A stretch of 64,000 bases of DNA from NCBI GenBank assembly GCA_963652495.1, contig CAVJTU010000002.1, positions 30,408 to 94,407 on the forward strand, read 5' to 3'. This DNA comes from Anthropogastromicrobium sp963652495 (GTDB lineage: Bacteria; Bacillota; Clostridia; Lachnospirales; Lachnospiraceae). The position numbers were made by a program, and so were the translations under genes. The notes under the pieces were generated by a model. It did no database searches, was not told the origin of the DNA, and saw nothing but the letters and a program-made list of their open reading frames with translations. This document shows, in pieces, positions 41,254 to 52,400 of this stretch; position 1 is the first letter of the stretch, and every line of letters starts with the position of its first letter.

Positions 41254-44200
41254 ATGAATACACATACAGTTGAAGAATTGTACCGCCTGGCACAGCAGGG
41301 AAATACCGAGGCACTCACGAAACTTGGTATCTGCTATAAAAATGGAACCGATACGGCTGTGGATTACGGCGCGGCTGCTCAGTGCTTTTATTCGGCAGCA
41401 AATGCGGGGAATGCAGAAGCTCAGTACCAGTTGGGTATTTGTTACGAGGAAGGAACTGGTGTTGAACAGGATCTTTCAGCGGCACAGTATTGGTTTCAGG
41501 AAGCGGCAAGGCGGTTTTATGAAGCTGCCCAGGTTGGAAATCCGCAGGCTCAGTATGGATTGGCAAATTGTTATGCTGAGGGGCGTGGAGTCGAAAAGGA
41601 TGAAGCTGCTGCAGTTTACTGGTATCAGGCAGCAGCGCAGCAGGACTATGCAGATGCTCAGTATAATTTAGGTTATTGTTTCCTGTTTGGCATCGGTGTA
41701 GAGGCAAATGATATCATAGCACTTAAATGGTACAGCAGTGCAGCATCCCATGGGGATCCACAGATGCAGCACAATCTGGGACTGATTTATAAAAACGGTT
41801 ATGGCGGAGTCAGCAAGAATTATGGAAAAGCGGCTGAATGGTTTTTTAAAGCAGCCAGACAGGGCTATTCCGAGTCAAAGGTTGAACTTGCGCTGATCTA
41901 TTTTAGGAATCCGCTGGCGGTAAAAGATATTTCCATTGCGGAGCGTCTGATGACAGAGGCGGCAGAGGATGGCAATGTCCGTGCGCGGGAATATCTGGTG
42001 CATTATTATTTTGATCAGGATGCAGCAAAGTATGATCTGAAAAAGGCATGCAGATGGGCATCTGAGTGTGCAGACAGTGAAGATCCGACCGTGGCCATTG
42101 TGCTCGGCATCAGCTTTGCAAATGGCGAGGTGGCTGAGGTTGATGAAACTCAGGCATTTGAATGGCTTTCCAAAGCAAAGAATGAGGAGAAAAAGCTAAA
42201 CGGTGAGGCTTGCTATTATCTTGGAAAGTTTTATGAAGAAGGAACAGTAACTGAAAAATCTCTCGATGACGCAGAGCATTTTTATCGTCTGGCTGCAAAG
42301 AAGCATTTTGTAAAGAGCCAGGAACGATTCGATGCTGTCAGAAGAGAAAAGGAAGAAATCCGTAAGGCACAGGAAGCCGAGGAACTTCAAAAGCAAAAAG
42401 AGGCAGAGGAGCTTCAGAAGCAGGAAGAAGTAAAGGCACTTTTAAATCTCAAGGAGGAAGAAAAGGACACCTCCATAGAGAAAGCAGAATCAGCAGTGGC
42501 AGATGGAGAATCAGCATCTGAAGATGCAATGACGGAAACATCTGAAGAAGTTGAGACGGTTGAGACAACCGAGGCTGCAAAAACACCTGAAATGGTTGAG
42601 TCAGCCAAAACGGCAGAGACAGCAGAAGCAGTCGAAAGTACGGATGAAGCATCTAAAGAGCAGCCGGTTGAGGAAACAGAGCCTGTTTCAACAGAACAGG
42701 AAGCAACACAGGCAGAGAAAGAGCCCTCCCCTCAGATGCAGGCGGATTTTGCATTTGCACGTCTGCTGCAGCAGGCGAAGGAGACACAGAGCCGTATTCA
42801 GAAGGTTCCAAAGGAAGAATTCGCCAAAGTACAGGAAGCAACAGCTGAAGTAAAAAGCGAACTGCAGGAGGCTGAGACAGTTGAGATATCCGAGCAGTTT
42901 GAAGAGCCTTCGATTGAGGACAATTCTGATAAGACAGAGAATTCCATTCAAAAGGAGATTGCTGAGGTTAAACGGCTGGAAAAAGAGATGGACGTTCTGC
43001 AAAAAGAAATGGCGCAGAGTGTTCAGAATATGGAAAAGCAGCAGAATAAAAATGAATCAGAGGAAACAAAAGTATTTGATGAACCTGATCTTACACAGGG
43101 AGAACAGCCAGATTCAGCAATTGATGAAGACTCAAATGAAAGTTTGAGTGGAGCGGGTGAGATTGAGGAGGATTCGGACGGAATCTCATCCAATGAAATT
43201 TTGAATGAAACGACCAAAGCAGTTGATGAGACTGATTTGGATGACTTTGACCGGGCTGAGTCAGCTGAAACAGCCGAGATAGTTGAGTTTGCAAAGGAAG
43301 CGGAAGAACCAGAAGAGCCAGAGGCAATTGAGGAATCGAAGGAACCAGAAGAGCCAGAGACAATTGAGGTATCGAAGGAACCAGAAGAGCCAGAGATAAT
43401 TGAGGCATCGAAGGAACCAGAAGAGCCGGGAACAAAGGAAAGATCTGAAAATTCGGATGCTGAAGATTGTTCTGCTCAGGAAGACGAAGCAGAGCCTGAG
43501 ACTGCCGATGAAGGATGGGCAGAGGAGGAAGAAGACGAAGATGATGAGGAGTGGGAAACTACTGCAGATAACTTTGTCGCTTCTCTTTTAAAGACAGGTG
43601 CGAAGTTGACCAATACTTCAGAGCCGGTGATCCGTCAGGAAGAGGAACCGAAACTATCAGAGGAAGAAATCTCAGAGAAGGAAATCTCAGAAGGAGAAAT
43701 CTCGGAAGAAGATTCTGATGAAAACTCAGAAGAAGATTCATATGAGGCTGAGACGGATTCAGAGAATTATGAAGATGCTGAGAGTGGTATAGACGAAAAT
43801 GAGGCAGATGAGACTGACGAAGCAGTGGAAGCAACAGAAGCAGAGGCTGCAGAGACAGGAACGTTGGAATCAAAAACACCGGAGCAAACAACCGAAGAAT
43901 CCGACATAACTTCAGAATCGAGTAATTCTGATGATTTAGTTGAACCGGATAATTCGGATGAAGAGTTGATACCTGAGGAGAAATCTCTTAGCGATGAATA
44001 TTCAGAAGATGAATATTCGGATAATGGTTATTCAGACGATCGTTACTCAGATGATACACATTCGGATAACGAGCCATCGTACGAAGACTCGTCTGAGAGT
44101 CTGGAAGAACATCCATCGGAAGAGAACACAAAGCGTATGCCGAGAGCAACGCTTGTGGATGACTCTGTTTACGAATATGAAAAAGCCATTATTGATGATT

Positions 44201-46014
44201 TGAAACAGGAAGATGTCAGCTGTTATGTTGATGTAGACGAAGAAACTTATGAACTGGTAAAAAAGAAAAAGCGTCATATTGTACCGATTGTGCTTGTGGT
44301 TCTTGTCTCTTCCGTTGCGCTTGCAGCGGCAATTCTTGCAGCAACAGGTCATCTTGGCGAATTTGTAAATACGCTGAATGAGCAGTTTTCTGCTGGAAAT
44401 CAGCCAAACAAGACAGAAGGTACGAAGCTGCCGGAGAAAGAAGTGTCAAGCGAACTGCCATCGGATGAGGAATCATATTCTGAGTCTGATGCAGTGGTAA
44501 CATCCTCTTCGATTGAAGAAAGCAGTGGTACACAAAATAACAATGAAAATGTCGAAAATGCTGCTGATAGTGAGGCAGGCACAGACGGCGAATTGCTCAA
44601 TCAAACATCGAATGCTACAGCAGCTGATACAGCTGCTGTATCTGATAGTGCGGAAAATTTGTCAGGCAAAGCAGAAACACAGGACGGGCCAGCTGTACAG
44701 TTTGAGGCTGAAACACAAACAGAGACTGTTACAGGGGTGAAGTCTGAAACAGAGAGTATATCTGAGCAGGAGACAGAGAAAAACGCAGAGAGCAAATCAT
44801 TCTCTGAAATTGAATCCGAATCAGCTTCGGAGAGTGAATTTGAGACAGCTAAATTGGAAGCTGAAACAGAAAAACAAACTGTAGAATCAGAAGTCGAAGC
44901 AGAGTCAAAAGCTGTCGAACCAGAATCCGAAGAAGAAACTGAAACAGCAAAAATGGAATCAGCAAAAATTGAAACAGAAAAATTGGAATCAGAAACACAA
45001 ACCGAAGCAGAAAGATCCGAATCAGAAACCCAAATGAAAGAATTGGAATCGGAAACTGAGACAAAAGAGGTTGAATCAGAAATTGAGCCGGAAACCGAGG
45101 CTTCTGAAGAAGTCAATCCATACCATGAAGCGGCAAAGGCAAAGTATCCATCTTTCTCAAATGAAAGCTATGCATTACTTCCAGCGGTTTCTTCAGGCTG
45201 CATCTATGCGAAGTATACTAGTTTCGATGAGGCATTTGGTACACTATATACGAATCAGACGGATCTGACCGGGATTTCACAGGTAGCTGTGAATACACCG
45301 GGATTTAATATTATCGGATATCGCGTTTATATGCTTGCTTATCAGGATAATGTGCTGAATGCATATAGTACGCAGCTTGATGGGACAGACTTGCAGCTGA
45401 GTGCGCAGAATGTCGGTGAGGAAGCCTATATCATGAATGCCAGTATTTTTTCTGGAAATCGTGAATATTCGATGACTGGAAATCCAGATGGCATTGCTTA
45501 TTCGGATGTGGCACGTTTTCTTACATTTGGAGAAAATATGGTATACTATCTGAGTACGGATGGCAATGTCACAAGAAGCGATTATCAGCATACATATACT
45601 CAGAGCTTAGAGCTTGGCATTGATGATGATAGAAATGTAGCATGGGCACAGGTGATGGGATCGTACTTGATTTACTATGATACGAAAACAGAGCTGATGT
45701 ACAGCTGTAATCTGGATTCCGGTGCAATTGTTCTTCTTGACTTCGACGGTGTAGCAGCTTTGTCTGGTCTTTGCGGAAATGGAAACTGGGTCTATGGTCT
45801 GTATGATGGAAATCTGGCGAGAGTTCGTCCAAACGGAAGTGAGCTGGAGACTGTTTTTACGCCGGATGATTCACTTGAACTCGTTTCTGTGGAACATGCG
45901 ATGGAGGATTATATTATTCTTACGGCAAAAGAAGCAGATAATGAGAATGCCACAGTGAAGACGTACAGCTACAACTTGCAGACAAATGAGTTTACCAGAC
46001 TGTCTGCAGAGTAA
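41254..46014 (+). CDS. Giant Sel1-repeat, single-pass membrane protein with Glu/Ser-rich stalks
   Basis: About 1586 residues from ATG 41254 (AAGGGG upstream). Residues 1-350 are Sel1/TPR-like repeats (AEAQYQLGICYEEGTGVEQD pattern, about eight units). Next is a coiled Glu/Lys stretch and a 600-residue acidic low-complexity region with the small tandem repeat EPEEPE-IE-SK (about 685-725). One membrane helix follows KKKKR at about 1008-1031, with basic residues before it, so the Sel1 part is inside and the C-terminus outside. After it comes a Glu/Ser/Thr-rich stalk and a 300-residue beta-rich domain (about 1285-1586) with propeller-like repeats of the DUF5050 type. It may link a surface sensor to a cytoplasmic scaffold. 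No operon partner is adjacent. Confidence 0.85.
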   Translation: MNTHTVEELYRLAQQGNTEALTKLGICYKNGTDTAVDYGAAAQCFYSAANAGNAEAQYQLGICYEEGTGVEQDLSAAQYWFQEAARRFYEAAQVGNPQAQYGLANCYAEGRGVEKDEAAAVYWYQAAAQQDYADAQYNLGYCFLFGIGVEANDIIALKWYSSAASHGDPQMQHNLGLIYKNGYGGVSKNYGKAAEWFFKAARQGYSESKVELALIYFRNPLAVKDISIAERLMTEAAEDGNVRAREYLVHYYFDQDAAKYDLKKACRWASECADSEDPTVAIVLGISFANGEVAEVDETQAFEWLSKAKNEEKKLNGEACYYLGKFYEEGTVTEKSLDDAEHFYRLAAKKHFVKSQERFDAVRREKEEIRKAQEAEELQKQKEAEELQKQEEVKALLNLKEEEKDTSIEKAESAVADGESASEDAMTETSEEVETVETTEAAKTPEMVESAKTAETAEAVESTDEASKEQPVEETEPVSTEQEATQAEKEPSPQMQADFAFARLLQQAKETQSRIQKVPKEEFAKVQEATAEVKSELQEAETVEISEQFEEPSIEDNSDKTENSIQKEIAEVKRLEKEMDVLQKEMAQSVQNMEKQQNKNESEETKVFDEPDLTQGEQPDSAIDEDSNESLSGAGEIEEDSDGISSNEILNETTKAVDETDLDDFDRAESAETAEIVEFAKEAEEPEEPEAIEESKEPEEPETIEVSKEPEEPEIIEASKEPEEPGTKERSENSDAEDCSAQEDEAEPETADEGWAEEEEDEDDEEWETTADNFVASLLKTGAKLTNTSEPVIRQEEEPKLSEEEISEKEISEGEISEEDSDENSEEDSYEAETDSENYEDAESGIDENEADETDEAVEATEAEAAETGTLESKTPEQTTEESDITSESSNSDDLVEPDNSDEELIPEEKSLSDEYSEDEYSDNGYSDDRYSDDTHSDNEPSYEDSSESLEEHPSEENTKRMPRATLVDDSVYEYEKAIIDDLKQEDVSCYVDVDEETYELVKKKKRHIVPIVLVVLVSSVALAAAILAATGHLGEFVNTLNEQFSAGNQPNKTEGTKLPEKEVSSELPSDEESYSESDAVVTSSSIEESSGTQNNNENVENAADSEAGTDGELLNQTSNATAADTAAVSDSAENLSGKAETQDGPAVQFEAETQTETVTGVKSETESISEQETEKNAESKSFSEIESESASESEFETAKLEAETEKQTVESEVEAESKAVEPESEEETETAKMESAKIETEKLESETQTEAERSESETQMKELESETETKEVESEIEPETEASEEVNPYHEAAKAKYPSFSNESYALLPAVSSGCIYAKYTSFDEAFGTLYTNQTDLTGISQVAVNTPGFNIIGYRVYMLAYQDNVLNAYSTQLDGTDLQLSAQNVGEEAYIMNASIFSGNREYSMTGNPDGIAYSDVARFLTFGENMVYYLSTDGNVTRSDYQHTYTQSLELGIDDDRNVAWAQVMGSYLIYYDTKTELMYSCNLDSGAIVLLDFDGVAALSGLCGNGNWVYGLYDGNLARVRPNGSELETVFTPDDSLELVSVEHAMEDYIILTAKEADNENATVKTYSYNLQTNEFTRLSAE

Positions 46015-46175
46015 AGCAGGTATTTTCCATCTGCTTGCTGCGTGGCTTTACTCTGAATAGCTGCGTATTGCATTTCACATTAAAGCAGAGGATTTATTTG
46101 ATTCGGTTAAAAAATAGCGACATCAAATAAAAGGCAAAAACAGATAAATCAAGTACATTAGCAAACTCTTTTTTG

Positions 46176-46214
46176 GGGGCAGGGGTGTTAATGCCCTTGC
46201 TCCTTTAAGTTTTT
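46176..46214 (+). terminator. Hairpin ahead of the GH28 gene
   Basis: GGGGCAGGGG-type arm pairs with TGCCCTTGCTCC through several G-T pairs and is followed by TTTAAGTTTTT. It is a likely terminator of the Sel1 gene or an attenuator of the glycan genes. Confidence 0.5.
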
Positions 46215-46237
46215 CAAAATATTTAGGGAGGCAACTT

Positions 46238-47596
46238 ATGATTTACGATGTATTAAACTATGGTGCAAAGGCCGATGGTGTGACAAACGATGCCGCAGCT
46301 ATTCAGGCAGCAATTGACGAGTGCAGCGCAGCAGGAGGCGGACAGGTCGTTTTAAGAAGTGGAAAGACCTATTATTCCAGCTCTATTATTTTAAAGCCAT
46401 ACGTCGATCTCCATCTGGAGAGAGGAAGTGTGTTAAAGGCGCACAGCGATCTGACCACTTACTTCCATCCGAATGAAGGCCAGAAGGATAACGGTGTAAA
46501 GATCGAGGGAACACCTGTCACCTTAAAGCCATCCTATGCATTTATCTACGCAAAGGATGCCGATCATATGGCAATTACCGGAGATGGTGTGATTGACGGA
46601 AACGCATTTGCATTTGTAAAGCAGGTTAGTCCATACTATGTGACCGGCGATTTTTATCCGCGTCCGACCGTTATCTATGTGGAGCATTGTAACCACATTA
46701 ACTTTACCAATATTATCATTCGTAACGTCTCCTTCTGGACACTGCATACTGCAGGCTGCGACGATGTATTAATTGATCGTATTCGCATTTTAAATGATCT
46801 GAATGTCGCAAATTCTGATGGTATTGACCCAGATCACAGTACAAATGTCCGTATCATTGGTTGCCATATCGAGTGCGGCGATGACTGTATCTGCTTAAAG
46901 AGCTCCGCAGGAAATATGGAGTATGGCCCGACAAAGAATGTCTTAATCAGCGATTGTACACTGATTTCTACTTCCGCAGCATTAAAGATTGGAACCGAGG
47001 GTACCGGAGATTTCGAGAATCTGACTGTAAACAACTGTATCATCAGCGGAAGCAACCGCGGTATTTCCATCCAGATTCGCGATGGCGGCCACGTAAAGAA
47101 TGCGATGTTCTCCAATATTATCATTGAGACACGCCGCTTTGCCGATTGCTGGTGGGGCTGCGGTGAGCCGATCAGCATCACAACGCACAACCGTGTACCA
47201 GAGAAGCAGTCCGGTCATATTTCCGGCATTACTTTCCGCAACATTACCTGTGATTCCGAGAACGGTGTATTCCTGTCCGGAAGTGATGGAAATCACATCG
47301 AGGACGTACTGTTCGAGGATGTAAAGGTAAAGATTCACTCCAAGAGCAAGTGGCCGAAGGGACTCTACGATTTGAGACCGGGTTTTAGTCAGAAGATTGA
47401 GGAGATTCCGAGTGCCGGCTTCTATATGAGAAGAGCAGACGGCGTTACCATCCGAAACAGCCGTGTTACCTTCGAGGGTGAGGAACGCGAATGCTTTGGC
47501 GAGGCCATTCACGCACAGGATTGCAAGGATCTGGTCATCGAGGGCTTCAAGGGCGAGGCTGCAAGACCAGAGTTAGAAGCAATCGTGATTGAGTAA
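46238..47596 (+). CDS. GH28 polygalacturonase-like glycoside hydrolase
   Basis: 452 residues, no signal peptide, so it should act on imported oligosaccharides. The beta-helix start DVLNYGAKADGVTNDAAAIQAAID is typical of GH28. Catalytic motifs are NSDGIDPD (near 192) and CGDDC (near 213). The third motif, normally GHG, reads GTEGT, and the RIK motif is changed to QIRDG, which fits exo-acting or rhamnogalacturonan/xylogalacturonan-type members. AGGGAGG precedes the ATG. It leads the cluster with the PHP and GH38 genes. Confidence 0.88.
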   Translation: MIYDVLNYGAKADGVTNDAAAIQAAIDECSAAGGGQVVLRSGKTYYSSSIILKPYVDLHLERGSVLKAHSDLTTYFHPNEGQKDNGVKIEGTPVTLKPSYAFIYAKDADHMAITGDGVIDGNAFAFVKQVSPYYVTGDFYPRPTVIYVEHCNHINFTNIIIRNVSFWTLHTAGCDDVLIDRIRILNDLNVANSDGIDPDHSTNVRIIGCHIECGDDCICLKSSAGNMEYGPTKNVLISDCTLISTSAALKIGTEGTGDFENLTVNNCIISGSNRGISIQIRDGGHVKNAMFSNIIIETRRFADCWWGCGEPISITTHNRVPEKQSGHISGITFRNITCDSENGVFLSGSDGNHIEDVLFEDVKVKIHSKSKWPKGLYDLRPGFSQKIEEIPSAGFYMRRADGVTIRNSRVTFEGEERECFGEAIHAQDCKDLVIEGFKGEAARPELEAIVIE

Positions 47597-47610
47597 AGTA
47601 ATTGAGTAAG

Positions 47611-47655
47611 ATATCAGGGTCAAAAGGTCAAAATGCCTTTTGCCCCCAACATCAT
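47611..47655 (+). repeat. Short copy of the dispersed ATATCAGGGTCAAAAGG repeat
   Basis: Shares CAGGGTCAAAAGGTCA with the copies at 29778 and 31784 and ends CCCCAACATCAT; most of the middle is missing. Confidence 0.7.
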
Positions 47656-47695
47656 TGAGTAAGAAAAAAGGCAGAAGAGAGAAGGCAGAAAAACA

Positions 47696-49342
47696 ATGAA
47701 AATTCATAAGCTGATTGAGCTTTGGAAGGAAATGGAAATCACACAGGAAGCAGAAGAGAAAGAAGCAAAAGAAAAAGGGGCAGATATGGCATCCGAATCA
47801 CAGATGCTTTTGGAAAAGCTAGATCCGGAGGAACTCTTGAATACGATACAGTTTTTACAGCGCTGCGCCGCGCAGGCAGGTTATTACTACAACTTGCAGG
47901 CACCGGGTACCGAGTTTGGAACACTTGCACTTACGGTAACAGAAAACGACAGCCCGCTCGTGGCACAGGCAAAGATCTGGGACAACAAGGAACATAAGAT
48001 TCGCACCCGTTTTTCCCTTCGCCGTTTTGTGACAGAAGAAGATGGCACTTTATCGGCGAAGCTGCCATGCGGAAGCTACGAGGCAGAGGTGACATGCGGA
48101 CCGGAGTACAGCACTGTGCTTGTACCGTTTGAGATTACAAAGGATAATACAACAATGGCAGCAGCAAAGCTTACCCGCATTGCGCATCTGACAGATAAGG
48201 GCTGGATGGCAGGCGATCTTCATCATCACAGCGTATACAGCAGCCCGGCATATGGTGGAACCGACCCGGTTATCGAGACACCAGAGCAGATCTGCCGTTC
48301 CATGAAGTCGCTTGGCATGCAGTTTGGCGCACTCAGTGATCACCACAATGTTTTGAATCATGACGAGTGGAGACAGCAAAATCACAACTTTGTTCCGATT
48401 ATTTCCAAGGAGATTTCTACCTCCAATGGTCATGTGCTTCAGCTGGGCGTGGATGATGATGTGATTTATGAGATTCCAAATGGAAAAGAGCGCACAACCG
48501 AGAAGCTTCGCAACGAATTTATCCGCATTTGCACCGAGATTCGCGAGAAGGGCGGTCTGCCGCAGGTCAATCATCCGTTTGATGTAAGCTTTTCCACCCG
48601 CTACAACAGCGAGTTCTGGGATATGGTTGAGATCTTTGAATCAATCGAAATCTGGAATGGTGCGACTCCGTTTGCATCCGGCACGATCAATGCAAAGGCA
48701 TTTAAGAAGTGGCTGTCTCTCTTAGAGGAAGGTAAGCGTCTGACAGCAACGACAGGAAGCGATACGCATAACATTTATGGCGATGATTACTTTGGCATGA
48801 CTGAATGGTTGGACTGGCTGATGGATACCGTCATAAATCATCCTGAGATTTATCCGGTGCAGATGACCGATAAGGTAGCCTATCTGACACAGCTGTACAA
48901 GAAGATATGGCCGCGTTTGCTGGCATGGGTAGAGCAGTCCAACACACCGTCTAATATTCACAATTATGTATATACAAATGGAAAGAATCAGCCAGAGGAA
49001 ATCCTTCAGGCAATCCGCGATGGTCACAGCTTCATCAGCAACGGACCGCTTATGACAGCAAGCATAAATGGTGCTTCCTACGGTGAGAAGACATCGCTCA
49101 CAGACAAGACAGGCACATTGTCTATTCATGTATTCTCAAAGAAGCCGATCAATCATCTTTGGATGTATACAGGCGCAGACAAGAAGGTTGAGATATGCAC
49201 AAAAGTGAATGCAGCGGAAGGCGGATTTACTTGTGATGTAACGACAGATGTATTTAATTTTGGCGATGCCGCATGGGCGGTATTTGTCGCAGATGGCGGC
49301 GAGAATGCTATTGCGATAGCCAATCCGATTCTGCTTGCTTAA
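47696..49342 (+). CDS. CehA/McbA-like PHP-domain metallohydrolase
   Basis: 548 residues, no signal peptide. An N-terminal helical and beta-sandwich part (1-165) precedes the PHP core: GDLHHHSVYS (near 176) supplies metal-binding His, LSDHHNV (near 218) the next set, VNHPFD and a TGSDTHN motif the last. A C-terminal beta domain follows. PHP enzymes cleave phosphate or other esters with a trinuclear metal site. The substrate is unknown; the place between GH28 and GH38 suggests a glycan-linked phosphodiester or phosphate. Confidence 0.8.
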   Translation: MKIHKLIELWKEMEITQEAEEKEAKEKGADMASESQMLLEKLDPEELLNTIQFLQRCAAQAGYYYNLQAPGTEFGTLALTVTENDSPLVAQAKIWDNKEHKIRTRFSLRRFVTEEDGTLSAKLPCGSYEAEVTCGPEYSTVLVPFEITKDNTTMAAAKLTRIAHLTDKGWMAGDLHHHSVYSSPAYGGTDPVIETPEQICRSMKSLGMQFGALSDHHNVLNHDEWRQQNHNFVPIISKEISTSNGHVLQLGVDDDVIYEIPNGKERTTEKLRNEFIRICTEIREKGGLPQVNHPFDVSFSTRYNSEFWDMVEIFESIEIWNGATPFASGTINAKAFKKWLSLLEEGKRLTATTGSDTHNIYGDDYFGMTEWLDWLMDTVINHPEIYPVQMTDKVAYLTQLYKKIWPRLLAWVEQSNTPSNIHNYVYTNGKNQPEEILQAIRDGHSFISNGPLMTASINGASYGEKTSLTDKTGTLSIHVFSKKPINHLWMYTGADKKVEICTKVNAAEGGFTCDVTTDVFNFGDAAWAVFVADGGENAIAIANPILLA

Positions 49343-49466
49343 ACATGCATCATGTAACGATTCCGAACAGTATTTGCACAAAGCAATTGTTTCTGGTTTT
49401 GAATCGTTACGAATAAAAAAGAAATTCAGGGGCGAAATTCACCTTGAGTTTTGCTGGGAGGAAAAA

Positions 49467-52400
49467 ATGAGACCGCTTGATTATTTAAATCGTGTGGAAG
49501 CATACGTAAACCGCTTAAACAGTGAGCGACGCAGCACATTAGAAGTGATTTCACAGGTGCGATTCTTAGATCTGATGGCAGATGATACGGATAAGAATGC
49601 TGTTAATAAGAATGTTATCGATAATAGCAATAAAAATGCTGTCAATAGGAACCATAGTAATGACAGTGATAACGGCAACAACATTTCTGCGGCGACAGAC
49701 AGCGATGAGGACGAAAATAAAAAATATGGCGTAGCACCGAATCTGGATGCATCACATACAAGAGGTTACGCAAAGAGAAGCCGTGTGTTTGAGGATTGCA
49801 AGGACTGGCCTGTATTTGACTGCTCCGATACGTGGGGAGGTCCGGATTATCATGCAATTTTTGCTTTTTCTGTGACATTGACCGAGGCGATGGCAGGCCG
49901 CATGGTCGGCTTTTCACTGGATACCGGTGCCGATGATATTTGGAATACGGATAATCCGCAGATCATGGTCTATGTAAATGGTGTGCTGACCTGCGCGATG
50001 GATTTGAATCACCATGAAGTGATTTTGAGTGACAGTGCAAAGCCGGGTGAAGTCTATGACATCCGTCTATATGCATATGTAAATAGTTCTGGAAAGAGTA
50101 ACTTCTTATATATAAAGGTATTTGAAAAGGAGTCAGAGGCAGAGGCACTTTACTACGATATGAAGTTTCCTCTTGAAGCCGCAAAGCAGATGCGTCCGGA
50201 GGAAGAAAAGAGAAGAAAATTGCTGGAGCTGTTAAATCAGGCAGGTGATTTGTTAGACCTTCGTGTAAAGGGAAGCGACGAGTATCGCGCATCTCTGACA
50301 GCAGCCAGCGCATGGCTGAAGGAAAATCTGTATGAAAAGAAGTGGGAGATGGACGGGCCGACCGTCTATGCACTCGGTCATACCCACATTGATGTCGCAT
50401 GGAAGTGGCCGCTTCGCCAGACAAGAGAGAAGGCAGTCCGCAGCTTTTCTACTGTATTGTATCTGATGAAGCGTTACCCGGAGTATCGTTTCTTTTTAAG
50501 CCAGCCGCAGCTGTACGAGTATGTAAAGGAAGAAGCACCGGAGATTTTTGAACAGGTAAAGGAACGCGTGAAGGAAGGACGCTGGGAGGCAGACGGCGCG
50601 ATGTGGCTTGAGTCGGATAGTAACCTGACTAGCGGAGAATCCTTAATCCGTCAGATTTTATATGGAAAGAAATTCTTCAAAGAAGAGCTTGGCATTGACA
50701 ATCAGGAAATATTATGGCTGCCGGATGCATTTGGTTTCTTAGGTGCGCTGCCGCAGATCATGAAGCGAAGCGGCATTCGCTATTTTCTGACAACAAAGAT
50801 GGGCTGGAATGATGCCGATCAGCAGCCGGATGATACATTTCTTTGGGAAGGTATCGACGGAAGCCGCGTGACGGGTCTTTATATCACGACAAAAAATTAC
50901 GAAACCTATCCGGAACGATTCGAGAAGCCGGTGCGCGAGGTAACTTATAACGGCAGACAGAATGCCAGCCAGACAATGGGAACCTGGCAGAATTATCGAA
51001 ACAAAGAGTTAAATGATGCCGTTCTGACAATCTATGGCTACGGAGATGGCGGCGGCGGCCCAACAGAGGGAATGCTTGAGGAAAGCAGACGTCTCGCCTA
51101 CGGCATTTTGGGTGTTCCAAAGGTAAAACTGTCCGGATTAAAGGAATATCTTCAGGTATTGGATAAAAACTTGCAGAACAAGAAGCTAAATACCTGGTAT
51201 GGCGATCTCTATCTGGAATATCATCGTGGCACATTCAGTTCCATTGCCGAGAATAAGAAGAACAACCGCGCTTGCGAAAACAAGAATCAGCAGGCTGAGT
51301 GGTTGGCAGCACTTTCCTGGTGGATGAGCAAGAAAAATAAGAATTCCAATGAAAATACAAATGCAAATACAAACGAAAGTGTAACTGCAAATACGTATAC
51401 ATATCCAAAAGAAACGCTGGATAAGGCATGGAAGCTTCTGTTATTAAATCAGTTCCATGATATTCTGCCGGGTTCTGCAATCGGTGAGGTCTATGAGCAG
51501 TCGGATATCGACTATGCAAAGATCAAGGCGATGGATGAGGAAATCATCAGACAGGCATTGACAGAATTGTCAAAATTAACAGAAGTACCGGAAGAATCTG
51601 ACACATCCGATGCATCTGAAACCTCAGCAGCAAACAATGGCATCACCGCATGGAATCCGCTTGGCTTTGCCGCAGAACAGGTCATTGCACTGGATGCACA
51701 GGCGCAGAAAGACTGTGGCATTGATGCAATAGTATCGGATGGAAATTCTGATAAAAACGATAGTTGCTTTACAAATGTACACAGCACACAGCGCATGAAG
51801 GATGGCACGCTTCTTCTGACAGCAGCACTTCCGGCAAAGGGAAGCCTTCGTCTGACAAAGAAAAATACATCTGAGCAAATCACAAATGATGCACAGGTTA
51901 CAAAAAATGGGCAGACCGCGGACAATGCACAAAATACGAACACAGAGGCAACAACATCCGAACAGACAAAATCTCAGTTCTTGACGAAATTTGTCCTTCG
52001 CGGTGCAAAGACGCTTGAGACACCTTGGTATGTTGTTTCATGGGATGAGCTTGGTCAGATCACTTCTCTTTATGATAAGGAAGCAAAGCGCGAAGTGCTC
52101 GAAAAAGGAACCGTTGGAAATGAACTTGTCGTTTATGAGGACATTCCGAAGGAGTATGATGCATGGAATGTGGAATCCTATTATGCAAGAAAGCACTGGA
52201 AGATGACAGCCGTGCAGCCGTGTCATCTGACCGAATCCGGTGATGTTTGTGCCGTACTTCATACGGTACTTTCCTACCAGTCTTCTACGATCGAGCAGGA
52301 TATCGTATTTTTTGCACATACAAGACGCATTGACTTTAAGACAAAGATGGATTGGAGAGAAGAGCAGCAGCTTGTAAAGGCAGAGTTTCATTTTGATGTG

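Noticed and set aside
43290..43440. EPEEPE tandem units as a mobile or CRISPR-type repeat
   Set aside because: They are in-frame protein repeats of about 15 codons within the acidic stretch.
44601..45116. 171-residue Ser/Val-rich minus-strand frame in the Sel1 gene
   Set aside because: A mirror of the Glu/Ser/Thr-rich codons (GAA, TCA) of the real gene; low-complexity shadow.
46982..47512. 176-residue minus-strand frame within the GH28 gene
   Set aside because: Overlaps the catalytic part of a clear GH28 protein and lacks a start signal.
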